From positions 186,001 to 250,000 of the forward strand of contig NZ_FOVH01000007.1 in NCBI RefSeq assembly GCF_900115095.1: a stretch of 64,000 nt of DNA, given 5' to 3'. The translations under genes and the position numbers were made by a program. Within the stretch, counting starts at the first letter, position 1; each line of letters starts with the position of its first letter. Positions 30,828-39,542 of the stretch are shown piece by piece. The stretch is from Actinomadura madurae (GTDB taxonomy: Bacteria > Actinomycetota > Actinomycetes > Streptosporangiales > Streptosporangiaceae). The notes beneath the pieces are model-generated. The model was not told where the DNA came from. It saw only the letters and a list, made by a program, of their open reading frames with translations, and did not search any database.

Positions 30828-33800
30828 ATGACCGCACGACAGCGGTACACGAGCGCCCTCACCGTGCTGGCGGTGCTCGCCGCACTCCTGACCGTCCCCG
30901 CGCGCGCCGCCCGCGCCGCGACGCTGCTGTCCCTGAACAAGCCCGCGACGGCGTCGTCCAGCGAGGGCGACGCCTACCCCGCGTCCGCCGCGGTGGACGG
31001 CAACGCCGGCACCCGCTGGTCGAGCGCCTTCAGCGACCCCCAGTGGGTGCGGATCGACCTCGGGGAGAGCAGGGACATCAGCCAGGTCGTCCTGAACTGG
31101 GAGGCGGCGTACGCGGCCGCCTTCCAGATCCAGGTCTCCGGCAACGGCTCCGACTGGACGTCCATCTACTCCACGACCACCGGTTCCGGCGGGAACCAGA
31201 CCCTCGACGTCACCGGTCGCGGCCGCTACATCCGGATGTACGGGACCGCCCGTGCCACCGGCTACGGATACTCCCTGTGGGAGTTCTCGGTCTACGGCGA
31301 GGCCGAGACCGGGCCGCCACCGGGAACGACGCCGATCTCGGCGTTCAAGCAGGTGACGGCGTCCTCCTGGGAGGGCGGCAACGCGCCCGCGGCGGCACTC
31401 GACGGCCGCACCACGACCCGCTGGTCCAGCGAGGCCGGCGACGACCAGTGGCTCCGCGTCGACCTCGGCGGCACCGCGACGATCACCGGCGTCACGCTGA
31501 ACTGGGAGGCGGCGTACGCGACCGGCTACCGCCTCGACGTGTCCGGCGACGGCACGTCCTGGACGACCCTCTATTCCACGACCACCGGCAAGGGAGGCGT
31601 CGAGAACCTCGACGTCACCGGGAAGGGCCGCTACATCCGGTTCTCCGGCACGGACCGCGCGACGGGTTACGGGTACTCGTTCTGGGAGTTCCAGGTCTTC
31701 GGGACCGTCGACTCGTCGTCCACCACGCCTCCCCTGCTCTCCGCGCCCTCCAAGGCGCCGGGCACGACCGGCCAGTTCGCGCTGGTGACGCCCGCCGACC
31801 ACGCGATGGTGACGAACACGCGACGTCCCGTCCTGTCCTGGGCGGGCGTCCCCGGGGCGGCCCGCTACGAGGTGTGGATCAACATCAGCCGCACGGACTA
31901 CGACTTCACCGCGTCCGGCCCGCTGCTGGACCTCTACACCAAGGTCGCCGAGACGTCCGGGACGAGCTACGCACCGTCCTGGGACATCGGCGACCGCTGG
32001 ACGTACCGGTGGTACGTCGTCGCGGTGAACGGCTCCGGCGCGCGGACCACCTCGAACATCCGGACGTTCAGCGTCTACCTCCCCGAGATCGAGACGGTGG
32101 ACGACGGAGTCGGCATCGTCAACGGAGCCCGCGACCTGAACAAGAACGGCTCGATCGAGCCGTACGAGGACTGGCGCCGGCCCGTTGAGGACCGCGTCGA
32201 CGACCTTCTCGGCAGGATGACCACCGAGGAGAAGGCGTACCAGATGTTCTACAACGCGCAGGCGTACGCCCGGTCGGGCTGGCACTTCGGCCCGGCCCAG
32301 CCGAACGACCTCCACACCGTGCTCCGCGCGGCGGCCGGCACGCGTCTCGGCATCCCGCCGGTGTCGGCGGGCGACACGATCGCGGGCTACGAGACGACCT
32401 ATCCCCTGCAGAGCGCCCTCGCCGCCGCGAAGAACTACCCCCTCGACTACAGGCTCGGCGACATGCAGCGCCGCGAGGAGCTGGAGATCGGGGCCCGCGG
32501 CGTCCTCGGCCCCCTCGCCGAGGTCGGGACGAAGGTGCTCTATCCCCGGATCCAGGAGGGCAACGGCGAGAACGCCGGCGTGGCCGCCGCCCAGGTGCGC
32601 GCGCTGGTCGCCGGGCTGCAGGGCGGCCCGGAGCTGAACCCGGGCTCCGTCCTCGCCACCGTCAAGCACTGGCCCGGCGAGGGCGCCGGCGGCGAGGCCG
32701 GCATCACCTACGACGAGGTGACGATCAAGTACCACATGATCCCGTGGCGGGCGGCGCTGGACGCCGGCGCCGTCAACGTCATGCCCGGGTACGCGGGCAG
32801 CGAGTACCTCGATCCGGGCGGGCCGGGTGCCGGGAACAGCGCGCCGATCCTGCGGTACCTGCGCGACGAGCTCGGCTACACGGGGCTCATCACCACGGAC
32901 TGGCTGCCGTCGGGCGCGTGGGTGAGCGCGGCCAACGCCGGGTCGGACGTGATGGGCGGCGCCGACCCCGGCGCGGCCGGGTTCTCGATGGCCGACTTCA
33001 CGGCGCGGGTGCCGGTGAGCCGGATCGACGACGCGGTCAGGCGCGTCCTGCGGCTCAAGTTCAAACTCGGGATCTTCGACCGGCCGTACGGCGACCCGGT
33101 GAACGGCCCCTACCGGTTCCACCAGCCGTCCTACGCGGCGCTCGCGAACCAGGCCGCCCGCGAGTCGATCACCCTGCTGAAGAACGACGGCGTCCTGCCG
33201 CTCAAGCTGAAGGAGGGCGACGACCTCGTGGTGGCCGGGCCGCGCGCCACGGACGGCGCCGCGTGCTGCATCTGGACGAGCTACTTCCACCCGAACCACG
33301 GCTCGCTCACCCTGCTGGACGCGATCAAGGCCCGTGCCGCGAAGGCGGGCGTCACCGTCCACCAGGACAGCGCCCCCGCACCGGACCTCGCGGTCGTCGC
33401 GGTCGGCGAACCCTCCTACACCCACGCGACCGCGTGGGTGAACGAGCGGCCCTACCTGCCGCCCGACCAGCTCGCGCTCATCAGGCGGTTCCATGACCAG
33501 GGCGTGCCCGTGGTCGTGGTGATGGACCTGCCGAGGCCCACGGTGATCAGCGAATGGAACGGCATCGCCGACGCCATCGTGATGACCTACCGGGGCGGCG
33601 AGGAGGTGGGCCCGGCGACCGCGGGCCTGCTGTTCGGCGACTACGAGCCGCGCGGGCGGCTGCCCTGGCAGCTTCCGCGCACTGTCGACCAGATCCTCCG
33701 TCCGGGCGGCGTCGACCGGCCCGAGGACGCCGTGGAGAACTGGAACATCCCGTACGACCTGGGCGCCACGCCCGCCGAACGCGCCGAGATCCACGCCCGC

Positions 33801-33881
33801 ATCGACGCAGGCCAGCCCCCACCCACCGACTACGGCGACCCCCTGTACCCCTACGGCGCCGGCATCCAGAGCTGGCCGTAG
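30828..33881 (+). CDS. Secreted GH3 beta-glucosidase with two discoidin modules
   Basis: 1017 residues; ATG at 30828 after GGGAG. Signal peptide to about 32. Two F5/8 C modules follow (about 33-166 and 170-305), each with SFN/AAVDGN-type and RWSS motifs, then a fibronectin-III-like segment (about 320-420; RPVLSWAGVPGAARYEVWI, SYAPSWDIGDRWTYRWYVVAV). The GH3 domain starts with YEDWRRPVEDRVDDLLGRMT. It has ATVKHWPGEG and the nucleophile Asp in GLITTDWLPSG (near residue 691), then an alpha/beta C-terminal domain ending DYEPRGRLPWQLPR. It should trim oligosaccharides released by the GH64 enzyme. DLNKNGSIEPYED looks like a calcium loop. It is the third gene of the cluster. Confidence 0.92.
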   Translation: MTARQRYTSALTVLAVLAALLTVPARAARAATLLSLNKPATASSSEGDAYPASAAVDGNAGTRWSSAFSDPQWVRIDLGESRDISQVVLNWEAAYAAAFQIQVSGNGSDWTSIYSTTTGSGGNQTLDVTGRGRYIRMYGTARATGYGYSLWEFSVYGEAETGPPPGTTPISAFKQVTASSWEGGNAPAAALDGRTTTRWSSEAGDDQWLRVDLGGTATITGVTLNWEAAYATGYRLDVSGDGTSWTTLYSTTTGKGGVENLDVTGKGRYIRFSGTDRATGYGYSFWEFQVFGTVDSSSTTPPLLSAPSKAPGTTGQFALVTPADHAMVTNTRRPVLSWAGVPGAARYEVWINISRTDYDFTASGPLLDLYTKVAETSGTSYAPSWDIGDRWTYRWYVVAVNGSGARTTSNIRTFSVYLPEIETVDDGVGIVNGARDLNKNGSIEPYEDWRRPVEDRVDDLLGRMTTEEKAYQMFYNAQAYARSGWHFGPAQPNDLHTVLRAAAGTRLGIPPVSAGDTIAGYETTYPLQSALAAAKNYPLDYRLGDMQRREELEIGARGVLGPLAEVGTKVLYPRIQEGNGENAGVAAAQVRALVAGLQGGPELNPGSVLATVKHWPGEGAGGEAGITYDEVTIKYHMIPWRAALDAGAVNVMPGYAGSEYLDPGGPGAGNSAPILRYLRDELGYTGLITTDWLPSGAWVSAANAGSDVMGGADPGAAGFSMADFTARVPVSRIDDAVRRVLRLKFKLGIFDRPYGDPVNGPYRFHQPSYAALANQAARESITLLKNDGVLPLKLKEGDDLVVAGPRATDGAACCIWTSYFHPNHGSLTLLDAIKARAAKAGVTVHQDSAPAPDLAVVAVGEPSYTHATAWVNERPYLPPDQLALIRRFHDQGVPVVVVMDLPRPTVISEWNGIADAIVMTYRGGEEVGPATAGLLFGDYEPRGRLPWQLPRTVDQILRPGGVDRPEDAVENWNIPYDLGATPAERAEIHARIDAGQPPPTDYGDPLYPYGAGIQSWP

Positions 33882-33902
33882 CCCCCGCTCCCCCACCCCG
33901 AA

Positions 33903-33934
33903 GGCCCCGCCGCCTCCCACGAGCCGGCGGGGCC
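33903..33934 (+). terminator. Hairpin after the GH3 gene
   Basis: A 10-bp perfect stem (33903-33912 with 33925-33934) and a 12-nt loop, 22 bp past the GH3 stop. It marks the end of the glucanase cluster; the next 215 bp hold only the GH4 leader region. Confidence 0.7.
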
Positions 33935-34150
33935 CCTCGGGCTGACCGGTCCCGGCCTGTCGGTGCTCAGCGCGACCGTGGCCGGCTCGGTGGTGACGGC
34001 GCCCAGATGGGCCGCCGACGCCCGCTCGGTCTTGTGTGGTGGTGTTTGTTTGTGGATGATTGGTGGATATTTCGAGCGTGATTGCGCATGCGTGCCTGGC
34101 TCTACCTGGACCGAAGGGTGCCAGGACGGGTCGGCCGGGAGGGGCGTCCG

Positions 34151-35455
34151 ATGACGAAGATTGTTTTTGTGGGGGCCGGGAGTGTGGTGTTCACGCAGGC
34201 GCTGCTCGCCGACCTGCTCGGGTTCCCGGAGCTGGCGGACGCCCGCATCGCGCTGCACGACGTCGACGCCGAGCGGCTGGCGACGGCCGAGGCGGCGGCG
34301 CGGCGGATCGCCGAGGCGCGCGGCGCCCGGCCGGTGATCACGGCGCATCTGGAGCGGCGGGAGGCGTTCGACGGCGCCGACTTCGTGATCAACATGATCC
34401 AGGTGGGCGGGCACGGCTCGACCGTCATCGACTTCGAGGTCCCGGCGCGGTTCGGGCTCCGCCAGACGATCGCCGACACGATCGGGGTGGGCGGGATCTT
34501 CCGGGCGCTGCGCACCTTCCCCGTCCTGGACGGGATCGCGGCGGACATGGCGGAGTGCTGCCCGGACGCGTGGCTGCTGAACTACACCAACCCGATGGCG
34601 ATGAACGTCTGGTACCTCGCCGCCGCGACGCCCGTCCGCAACGCCGTGGGGCTGTGCCATTCGGTGTACTGGACGACCCGCGGCCTCGCGGAGCTGGTAG
34701 GCGTCCCGTACGAGGAGGTGTCGTACCTGGCCGCGGGCGTCAACCACCAGGCGTGGGTGCTCACGTTCCAGCGGGACGGCGAGGACCTGTACCCCAGGCT
34801 GGACGAGGCGATCGAGCGCGACCCGGAGCTGCGGCGCCGCGTGCGGGTCGAGATGTACCGGCGGCTCGGTCACTACCCGACCGAGACCAGCGAGCATTCG
34901 GCGGAGTACGTCCCGTGGTTCATGCGGCACGACGCGGAGGTGGCGCGGCTGCGCATCCCCGTGGACGAGTACATCCGGGTCAGCGAGGAGAACCTGCGCG
35001 AGTACGCCACGACGCGGGCGGCACTGGCGGCGGGTGAGCCGATCCCGGTGGAGGGGAGCATGGAGTACGCGCCGCAGATCATCCACAGCATGGTCACCGG
35101 CAGGCCCCGGGTCGTGTACGGCAATGTGGTGAACCGGGGCCTGATCGGCAACCTGCCGGAGGGGTGCGCGGTCGAGGTGCCGTGCCTGGTGGACGCGCAG
35201 GGCGTGCAGCCGACCGCGGTCGGGGACCTCCCGCCGCAGTGCGCGGCGCTCAACCGGTCGTTCGTCAACGTCGGCGAGCTGACCGTGCGGGCGGCGGCGG
35301 AGGGGCGCCCCGACCACATCCGGCACGCCGCCATGGCCGACCCGAACACGGCCGCCACGCTCACGATCGAGGAGATCTGGACGCTGTGCGACGAGATGGT
35401 GAAGGCGCACGGCGACCTGCTGCCCGAGCCGCTGCGCCGGACCGGCCTGTCATGA
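34151..35455 (+). CDS. GH4 alpha-galactosidase-like, NAD+-dependent (MelA type)
   Basis: 434 residues. ATG at 34151 follows GGGAGGGG and opens on the Rossmann motif KIVFVGAGSVVFTQALLADLL; an in-frame ATG at 34082 would add an unlikely leader. GH4 marks: LHDVDAERL, INMIQVGGHG, LLNYTNPMAMN, metal-binding Cys in VGLCHSVY, and AAGVNHQAW. These enzymes cleave alpha-galactosides by an NAD+/Mn2+ redox mechanism inside the cell. Long conserved IGVGGIFRALRTFPV favours alpha-galactosidase over alpha-glucosidase or glucuronidase members. Its stop overlaps the next gene (ATGA), so an intracellular glycosidase and a secreted protein are made together. Confidence 0.9.
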   Translation: MTKIVFVGAGSVVFTQALLADLLGFPELADARIALHDVDAERLATAEAAARRIAEARGARPVITAHLERREAFDGADFVINMIQVGGHGSTVIDFEVPARFGLRQTIADTIGVGGIFRALRTFPVLDGIAADMAECCPDAWLLNYTNPMAMNVWYLAAATPVRNAVGLCHSVYWTTRGLAELVGVPYEEVSYLAAGVNHQAWVLTFQRDGEDLYPRLDEAIERDPELRRRVRVEMYRRLGHYPTETSEHSAEYVPWFMRHDAEVARLRIPVDEYIRVSEENLREYATTRAALAAGEPIPVEGSMEYAPQIIHSMVTGRPRVVYGNVVNRGLIGNLPEGCAVEVPCLVDAQGVQPTAVGDLPPQCAALNRSFVNVGELTVRAAAEGRPDHIRHAAMADPNTAATLTIEEIWTLCDEMVKAHGDLLPEPLRRTGLS

Positions 35456-37098
35456 GGCGGGCGGCGGCGGCCCTGGCCGCGATCGCGGTGCTGCTCCCGA
35501 TGGCCGGCGCGGGCGCGGCGGACGCGGTGACCGGCGGCGTGCGGGTGCGGGCGGGCGACGACTGGACGCTGCCGGGCTGGGTCCGGCCGTCGGCGAACTC
35601 CGGGTTCTTCTCCGAGAAGGCGGCGCCGGAGTTCGAGGTGGGGACGCGCGGTCTCGACCTCACCTGGCGGCAGCTTCAGCCGGACGGTCCCGAGCGACTG
35701 CGCACTGACACGACCGGCTCCGCCCAGGGCATGGACTTCGCGTCGTTACGCGACCAGCTCGCGGACGGCCGGCCGTTCTGGATGCGCGTGTTCGCCAGCG
35801 GGTCGCGGTGGGCTCCGGAATGGGCGGCCGTCGAGTGCCGGGTGCAGCCGGTCGGGCCCGATTACGACGGGCAGTACCACCTGCCGATCTGGGACGAATG
35901 CGTGTGGGGACGGCTTCTCGGCGTCTACCGGAAGCTGTTCGTCGAGAAGAACCTTCGCGCTGATCCGCGGCTGCGTTTCGTCTATGTGCCGGGCGCGTTC
36001 ACATGGGCGGAGTTCGATTACGACGTCATCAGCCAGGCCGCCGAGGAGGGGCTGACATTCGAGAAGTACCGGTCGTGGTACCGGCACGCCTGGCGCGATC
36101 TCGTTGAGATCTTCGGCCCCTACCGCACCAAGCTCGTGTTCACCGGCGAGGACTACCCCTGGGGGCCGTGGGGGTCGAAGACGGACCTGTTCGCCAGGCA
36201 GGCGGTCGACGCGGGTCTCGGCATCCGGACGGGCATCACCGAGGAGTTCAACTTCCATCTCAACGAGGCGCCCTCGTACGGAAGCCGTGTCGAACGGAAC
36301 GGGCACATGACGGTGGACGAACGCCTGCCCGTCCACGACGGGCGGCATGTCGTCGCCACCGAGAACGAGTGCTTCAACGATTGCGGCTACACGACGGACG
36401 AGCCGTACTATGCCGTCCGGCAGTCGAACCTGAAGTCGCTGCAACTGAGAATGAACTGGGTATACGTGGTCCCGGGCCCGTCCTATATGAAGGAGTACCC
36501 GGATCACTGGAACTGGGTGCGGCTGAGCATCGGCAAGACCACGGCCGATTCACCTGACGCGTGGGCGGCTTTGCGCGACGCGGAGGACACCTACTGGAAG
36601 GACCGGACCGGTCCGTTCACCGGTGCCCGGGAATGGGCGAGCCGCCCATGGGTGCGCAACCTCGAACGCTGGCTCGTCCAGCGGGACGTCGCGCCGGACG
36701 GCAGGGCACGTCGCTCCACGGCCGACGTCCACACGCATGTCCTGACGGAGGAGAACGGCACGGCCTACGAGGGGCTGCGGACCGACCGCGCGAAGGGGCA
36801 GACATCGCTGTACTTCGACCTCGACGACCGCTTCCTGGACGGACGGCGCGAACCGGTGCAGATCAAGGTGACGTACCGGGACGCGGGCACGGGCGACTGG
36901 TGGATCGAGCATGAGGGCGGGCGCTCACCGGCCGTCCGCCGCACCGGCGACGGGTCGTGGAAGACCGCGACCTTCCGGCTGCCCGGGCCGGTCCTCGCGA
37001 ACGGGCTGAACGGCGGCACCGACTTCCGGATCGCCACCGGCCGCGGTGACGACCTGGACGTCCGGTTCGTCCGGCTCGTACGGCAGAACAGGCCCTAG
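35452..37098 (+). CDS. Secreted protein with TIM-barrel glycosidase-like features
   Basis: 548 residues with a signal peptide (AAAALAAIAVLLPMAGAGAA). The first 350 residues suggest a GH42- or DUF4832-like barrel: LDLTWRQLQP, FWMRVFASGSRWAPEW, LRFVYVPGAFTWAEFDYD, LVFTGEDYPWGPWG, VVATENECFNDCGY. A C-terminal beta-sandwich-like segment follows (about 440-548; LYFDLDDRF..REPVQIKVTYRD). Candidate acids sit in TGEDYPW and ATENECF. The exact family is not recognised. It is translationally coupled to the GH4 gene and probably feeds it by working on a galactoside polymer. It ends 1 bp from the convergent amidohydrolase. Confidence 0.7.
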   Translation: MRRAAAALAAIAVLLPMAGAGAADAVTGGVRVRAGDDWTLPGWVRPSANSGFFSEKAAPEFEVGTRGLDLTWRQLQPDGPERLRTDTTGSAQGMDFASLRDQLADGRPFWMRVFASGSRWAPEWAAVECRVQPVGPDYDGQYHLPIWDECVWGRLLGVYRKLFVEKNLRADPRLRFVYVPGAFTWAEFDYDVISQAAEEGLTFEKYRSWYRHAWRDLVEIFGPYRTKLVFTGEDYPWGPWGSKTDLFARQAVDAGLGIRTGITEEFNFHLNEAPSYGSRVERNGHMTVDERLPVHDGRHVVATENECFNDCGYTTDEPYYAVRQSNLKSLQLRMNWVYVVPGPSYMKEYPDHWNWVRLSIGKTTADSPDAWAALRDAEDTYWKDRTGPFTGAREWASRPWVRNLERWLVQRDVAPDGRARRSTADVHTHVLTEENGTAYEGLRTDRAKGQTSLYFDLDDRFLDGRREPVQIKVTYRDAGTGDWWIEHEGGRSPAVRRTGDGSWKTATFRLPGPVLANGLNGGTDFRIATGRGDDLDVRFVRLVRQNRP

Positions 37099-37099
37099 G

Positions 37100-38152
37100 T
37101 CAGAGCGAGAGGAGGCGCCGCGCGTTGCCCGCGTACACCTGCTCCAGGACGTCCGGCGGCAGGTCGAGGGCGGAGATCGCCCAGCGTCCCTGCGGCGGCA
37201 CCTCCTCGTCCGGCGCGTAGGGGAAGTGCTCGTCGTCGCTCTCCAGGAACCGGAAGTGCGTCGGGTAGGACGAGGCCGACAGGGGGAACGCGTCGGTGCC
37301 GAACAGCACGCGGCCGGGGTGCCGCGTCATCAGCGAACGGGCCGCCCGGGGGCGGCGGCCGAGCTCGGCGAGCCGCCCGGCGATGTCGACGTGCAGGTTG
37401 GGGTGCTCGTCCAGCATCCGTGACACCCACCGGAGGTCCTCGGCGTAGCAGCCGACGTGCGCGCCGATGAACGTCGTGCGCGGGTGGGACGCGACCAGGC
37501 CCTCCAGGGCGTCCATGAGCCGGGCGAACGACGGCAGGCCGGGGCGCCCGAAGTGCCAGTCGGGGTGGGCGAGCAGTTCCTCCAGCCGCTCGTTGCGGCG
37601 GTCGGCCGGGGCGAAGAACGCCACCGGGTCGGCCGTGTGGATCAGGACGGGCAGCCCGAGCGCTCCCGCCGCCTCGAACACCGGGGCGAGCCTCGGGTCG
37701 TCCGGCAGGACGAGGCGGCCGTCCGCGTCCGTGTAGTGCAGGCCGAGGGTCTTCCAGACCTTCAGGCCGCGCGCGCCGAGCGTCCGCGAGTTCTCCAGGC
37801 TGCGCACGAGCCGGCCGATCCCGTCGCGTTCGCGCAGCAGGTTCCAGTCGAGCTGGCAGAAGGTGAGGAACCGGCCGGGGTGGGCGCGGTCGTAGCGGTC
37901 GAGGTTGGCCGACAGCTCCTCGCCCCACATGCCGTCCAGGTTCACGATCGCGTCGACGTCGTGCGCGTCCATCAGCGCGAGGAGCCGCCCCACGTCGGGG
38001 GCCATCCAGCCGCCGTCGCCGGTGAGCCAGCGGCCGAGGTGGTTGTGGGCGTCCACGCACCGGAACCGCGGGCGCGGGACGTCGCTTCCCGGGATCTCCA
38101 CGCTCGGGCGCGGAACGTAGTCGGACAGCCGCAGGTCGCCGGACTCGGACAT
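37100..38152 (-). CDS. Amidohydrolase-2 family metal-dependent hydrolase
   Basis: 350 residues from ATG at 38152 after GGGGTGAG. It is a TIM-barrel hydrolase: the HxH-like metal site is DAHNHLGR, then LPVLIHTADP, TFIGAHVGC, HVDIAGRLAELGRRP and VLFGTDAFP with the catalytic Asp. The family includes lactonases and decarboxylases as well as amidases, so the substrate is open. It is not a NagA-type deacetylase. It is divergent from the sugar ABC importer operon over a spacer with a direct repeat, which suggests one regulator for both. The enzyme may open a sugar lactone. Confidence 0.8.
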   Translation of the reverse strand: MSESGDLRLSDYVPRPSVEIPGSDVPRPRFRCVDAHNHLGRWLTGDGGWMAPDVGRLLALMDAHDVDAIVNLDGMWGEELSANLDRYDRAHPGRFLTFCQLDWNLLRERDGIGRLVRSLENSRTLGARGLKVWKTLGLHYTDADGRLVLPDDPRLAPVFEAAGALGLPVLIHTADPVAFFAPADRRNERLEELLAHPDWHFGRPGLPSFARLMDALEGLVASHPRTTFIGAHVGCYAEDLRWVSRMLDEHPNLHVDIAGRLAELGRRPRAARSLMTRHPGRVLFGTDAFPLSASSYPTHFRFLESDDEHFPYAPDEEVPPQGRWAISALDLPPDVLEQVYAGNARRLLSL

Positions 38153-38201
38153 CTCACCCCGTCCATCGATGATGATTTCTGCTCTCTTCTCTTCTATTCC
38201 G

Positions 38202-38219
38202 AGCATAAGTAAGCATAAG
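38202..38219. promoter_or_regulatory. Direct repeat AGCATAAG, 10-bp period, in divergent spacer
   Basis: AGCATAAG occurs at 38202-38209 and 38212-38219, one helical turn apart, in an unusually A/T-rich spacer between the amidohydrolase and the ABC operon. In-phase direct repeats are typical of DeoR/AgaR- or GlpR-type sugar repressors. The regulator gene is not in the window. Confidence 0.5.
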
Positions 38220-38251
38220 GTTTCGAACCACACCCAACCTCGGGAGGGCCG

Positions 38252-39541
38252 ATGGGCAACGGACTGCGCGGTGCGGTCGCGCTGGCGGCGGCGGCGCTGC
38301 TCGCCCTGACCGCGGCCGGCTGCGGCGGCGACGACGCGGACGGCGGGAAGGTCAAGATCACCTGGTGGCACGGGCAGTCGGCTCCGTACGACGAGCCGCT
38401 CAAGAAGCTCGCCGCGGAGTACTCCCGGGCGCACCCGGACGTGGAGATCGTCCCCCAGCTCGGGACCAGCAACGTCGACGACATGCTGCAGAAGGTGACC
38501 GCGGCGCTCGCGGGCGGCGACGCCCCGGACATCGCGTACATGTACGGGTCGTGGACGGCGGCCCTCGCCGAGAACCGCAAGGTCGTCGACCTGTCGGACA
38601 CCGTGAAGGACCCCTCGTTCGGCTGGGCCGACTTCTGGGAGTCCGAGCGCGCCGCCGCGACCGTGGACGGCAAGGTGGTGGGCGTCCCGGCCGTGGTCGA
38701 CAACCTCGGCGTCGTCTACAACAAGAAGCTGTTCGACGCCGCCGGCGTCCCCCACCCGAAGGCAGACTGGACGTGGGAGGACTTCCGTGCCGCGGCCAAG
38801 AGGCTGACCAACCCGGGCAAGAACGTCTACGGCACCGCCTACCCGGTGAGCGGCGGCGAGGACACCGTCTGGCGGCTGTGGCCGATGCTGTGGCAGCAGG
38901 GCGGGAGCATCCTGACGCCGGACGGCAAGAAGGCCGCGTTCAACACCCCGCAGGCGGCCGCGGCCCTCGACCTCTGGCGCGGCATGGCGCGCGACGACAA
39001 GTCGGTGTACCTCGACCAGAACGGCGAGAAGTTCCTCCCGCTGTTCCAGTCCGGCAAGGTCGCGATGGTGGTGACCGGGCCGTTCGCCCTGCTGGACTTC
39101 AAGGAGCACGGCATCGACTACGGCGCGGTGCAGCTGCCCGGCTACAACGGCAACCACGAGACGATCTCCGGCCCGGACTTCTGGGTGCTGTTCGACAACG
39201 GGTCGCGGCGCGAGAAGGCCGCCAAGGAGTTCGCCGCCTGGCTCTCCAAGCCGGAGCAGGACGCCCGCTGGTCGCTCGCGGTCGGCAACCTGCCGCTGCG
39301 CAAGGCCACGACGCAGCTGCCCGAGTACAAGAAGTACGTCGCCGACTTCCCGGGAGCGGCCGAGTTCGTCGCGAACCTCGCCAATGCGAAGAAGGCCCGC
39401 CCGAGCAGCGCGGCGTACGCGAAGTTCTCCGAGGCGGTAGGCAACGCCATCACCACGTCGCTCATCGCCGGGGACCCCGCGAGCAAGACGCTGGGCGAGG
39501 CCGCGAAGAAGACGGACGACCTGCTCGCCAAGGAAAAGTGA
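38252..39541 (+). CDS. Sugar ABC transporter substrate-binding lipoprotein
   Basis: 429 residues. A lipoprotein signal ends LLALTAAGC, so the mature protein is tethered by its Cys. The family 1 extracellular solute-binding fold shows KITWWHGQSAPYDEPLKKLA, DAPDIAYMYG, VGVPAVVDNLGVVYNKKLFDA and MVVTGPFALLDF. Aromatic residues around the cleft (WWHG, TVWRLWP, PDFWVLF) suggest a di- or oligosaccharide ligand. It is the first gene of the importer operon, with one base before the next gene. No ATPase is encoded, so the system likely uses a shared MsiK-type ATPase. Confidence 0.92.
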   Translation: MGNGLRGAVALAAAALLALTAAGCGGDDADGGKVKITWWHGQSAPYDEPLKKLAAEYSRAHPDVEIVPQLGTSNVDDMLQKVTAALAGGDAPDIAYMYGSWTAALAENRKVVDLSDTVKDPSFGWADFWESERAAATVDGKVVGVPAVVDNLGVVYNKKLFDAAGVPHPKADWTWEDFRAAAKRLTNPGKNVYGTAYPVSGGEDTVWRLWPMLWQQGGSILTPDGKKAAFNTPQAAAALDLWRGMARDDKSVYLDQNGEKFLPLFQSGKVAMVVTGPFALLDFKEHGIDYGAVQLPGYNGNHETISGPDFWVLFDNGSRREKAAKEFAAWLSKPEQDARWSLAVGNLPLRKATTQLPEYKKYVADFPGAAEFVANLANAKKARPSSAAYAKFSEAVGNAITTSLIAGDPASKTLGEAAKKTDDLLAKEK

Positions 39542-39542
39542 C

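Noticed and set aside
27490..30837. 1115-codon open frame on the minus strand
   Set aside because: It is antisense to the beta-helix and GH64 genes; both have signal peptides, family motifs and ribosome binding sites. The translation is low-complexity Arg/Val/Gly, typical of GC-rich shadows.
30744..33920. 1058-codon open frame on the minus strand
   Set aside because: It is antisense to the GH3 gene and has no motifs; it is a GC-driven shadow.
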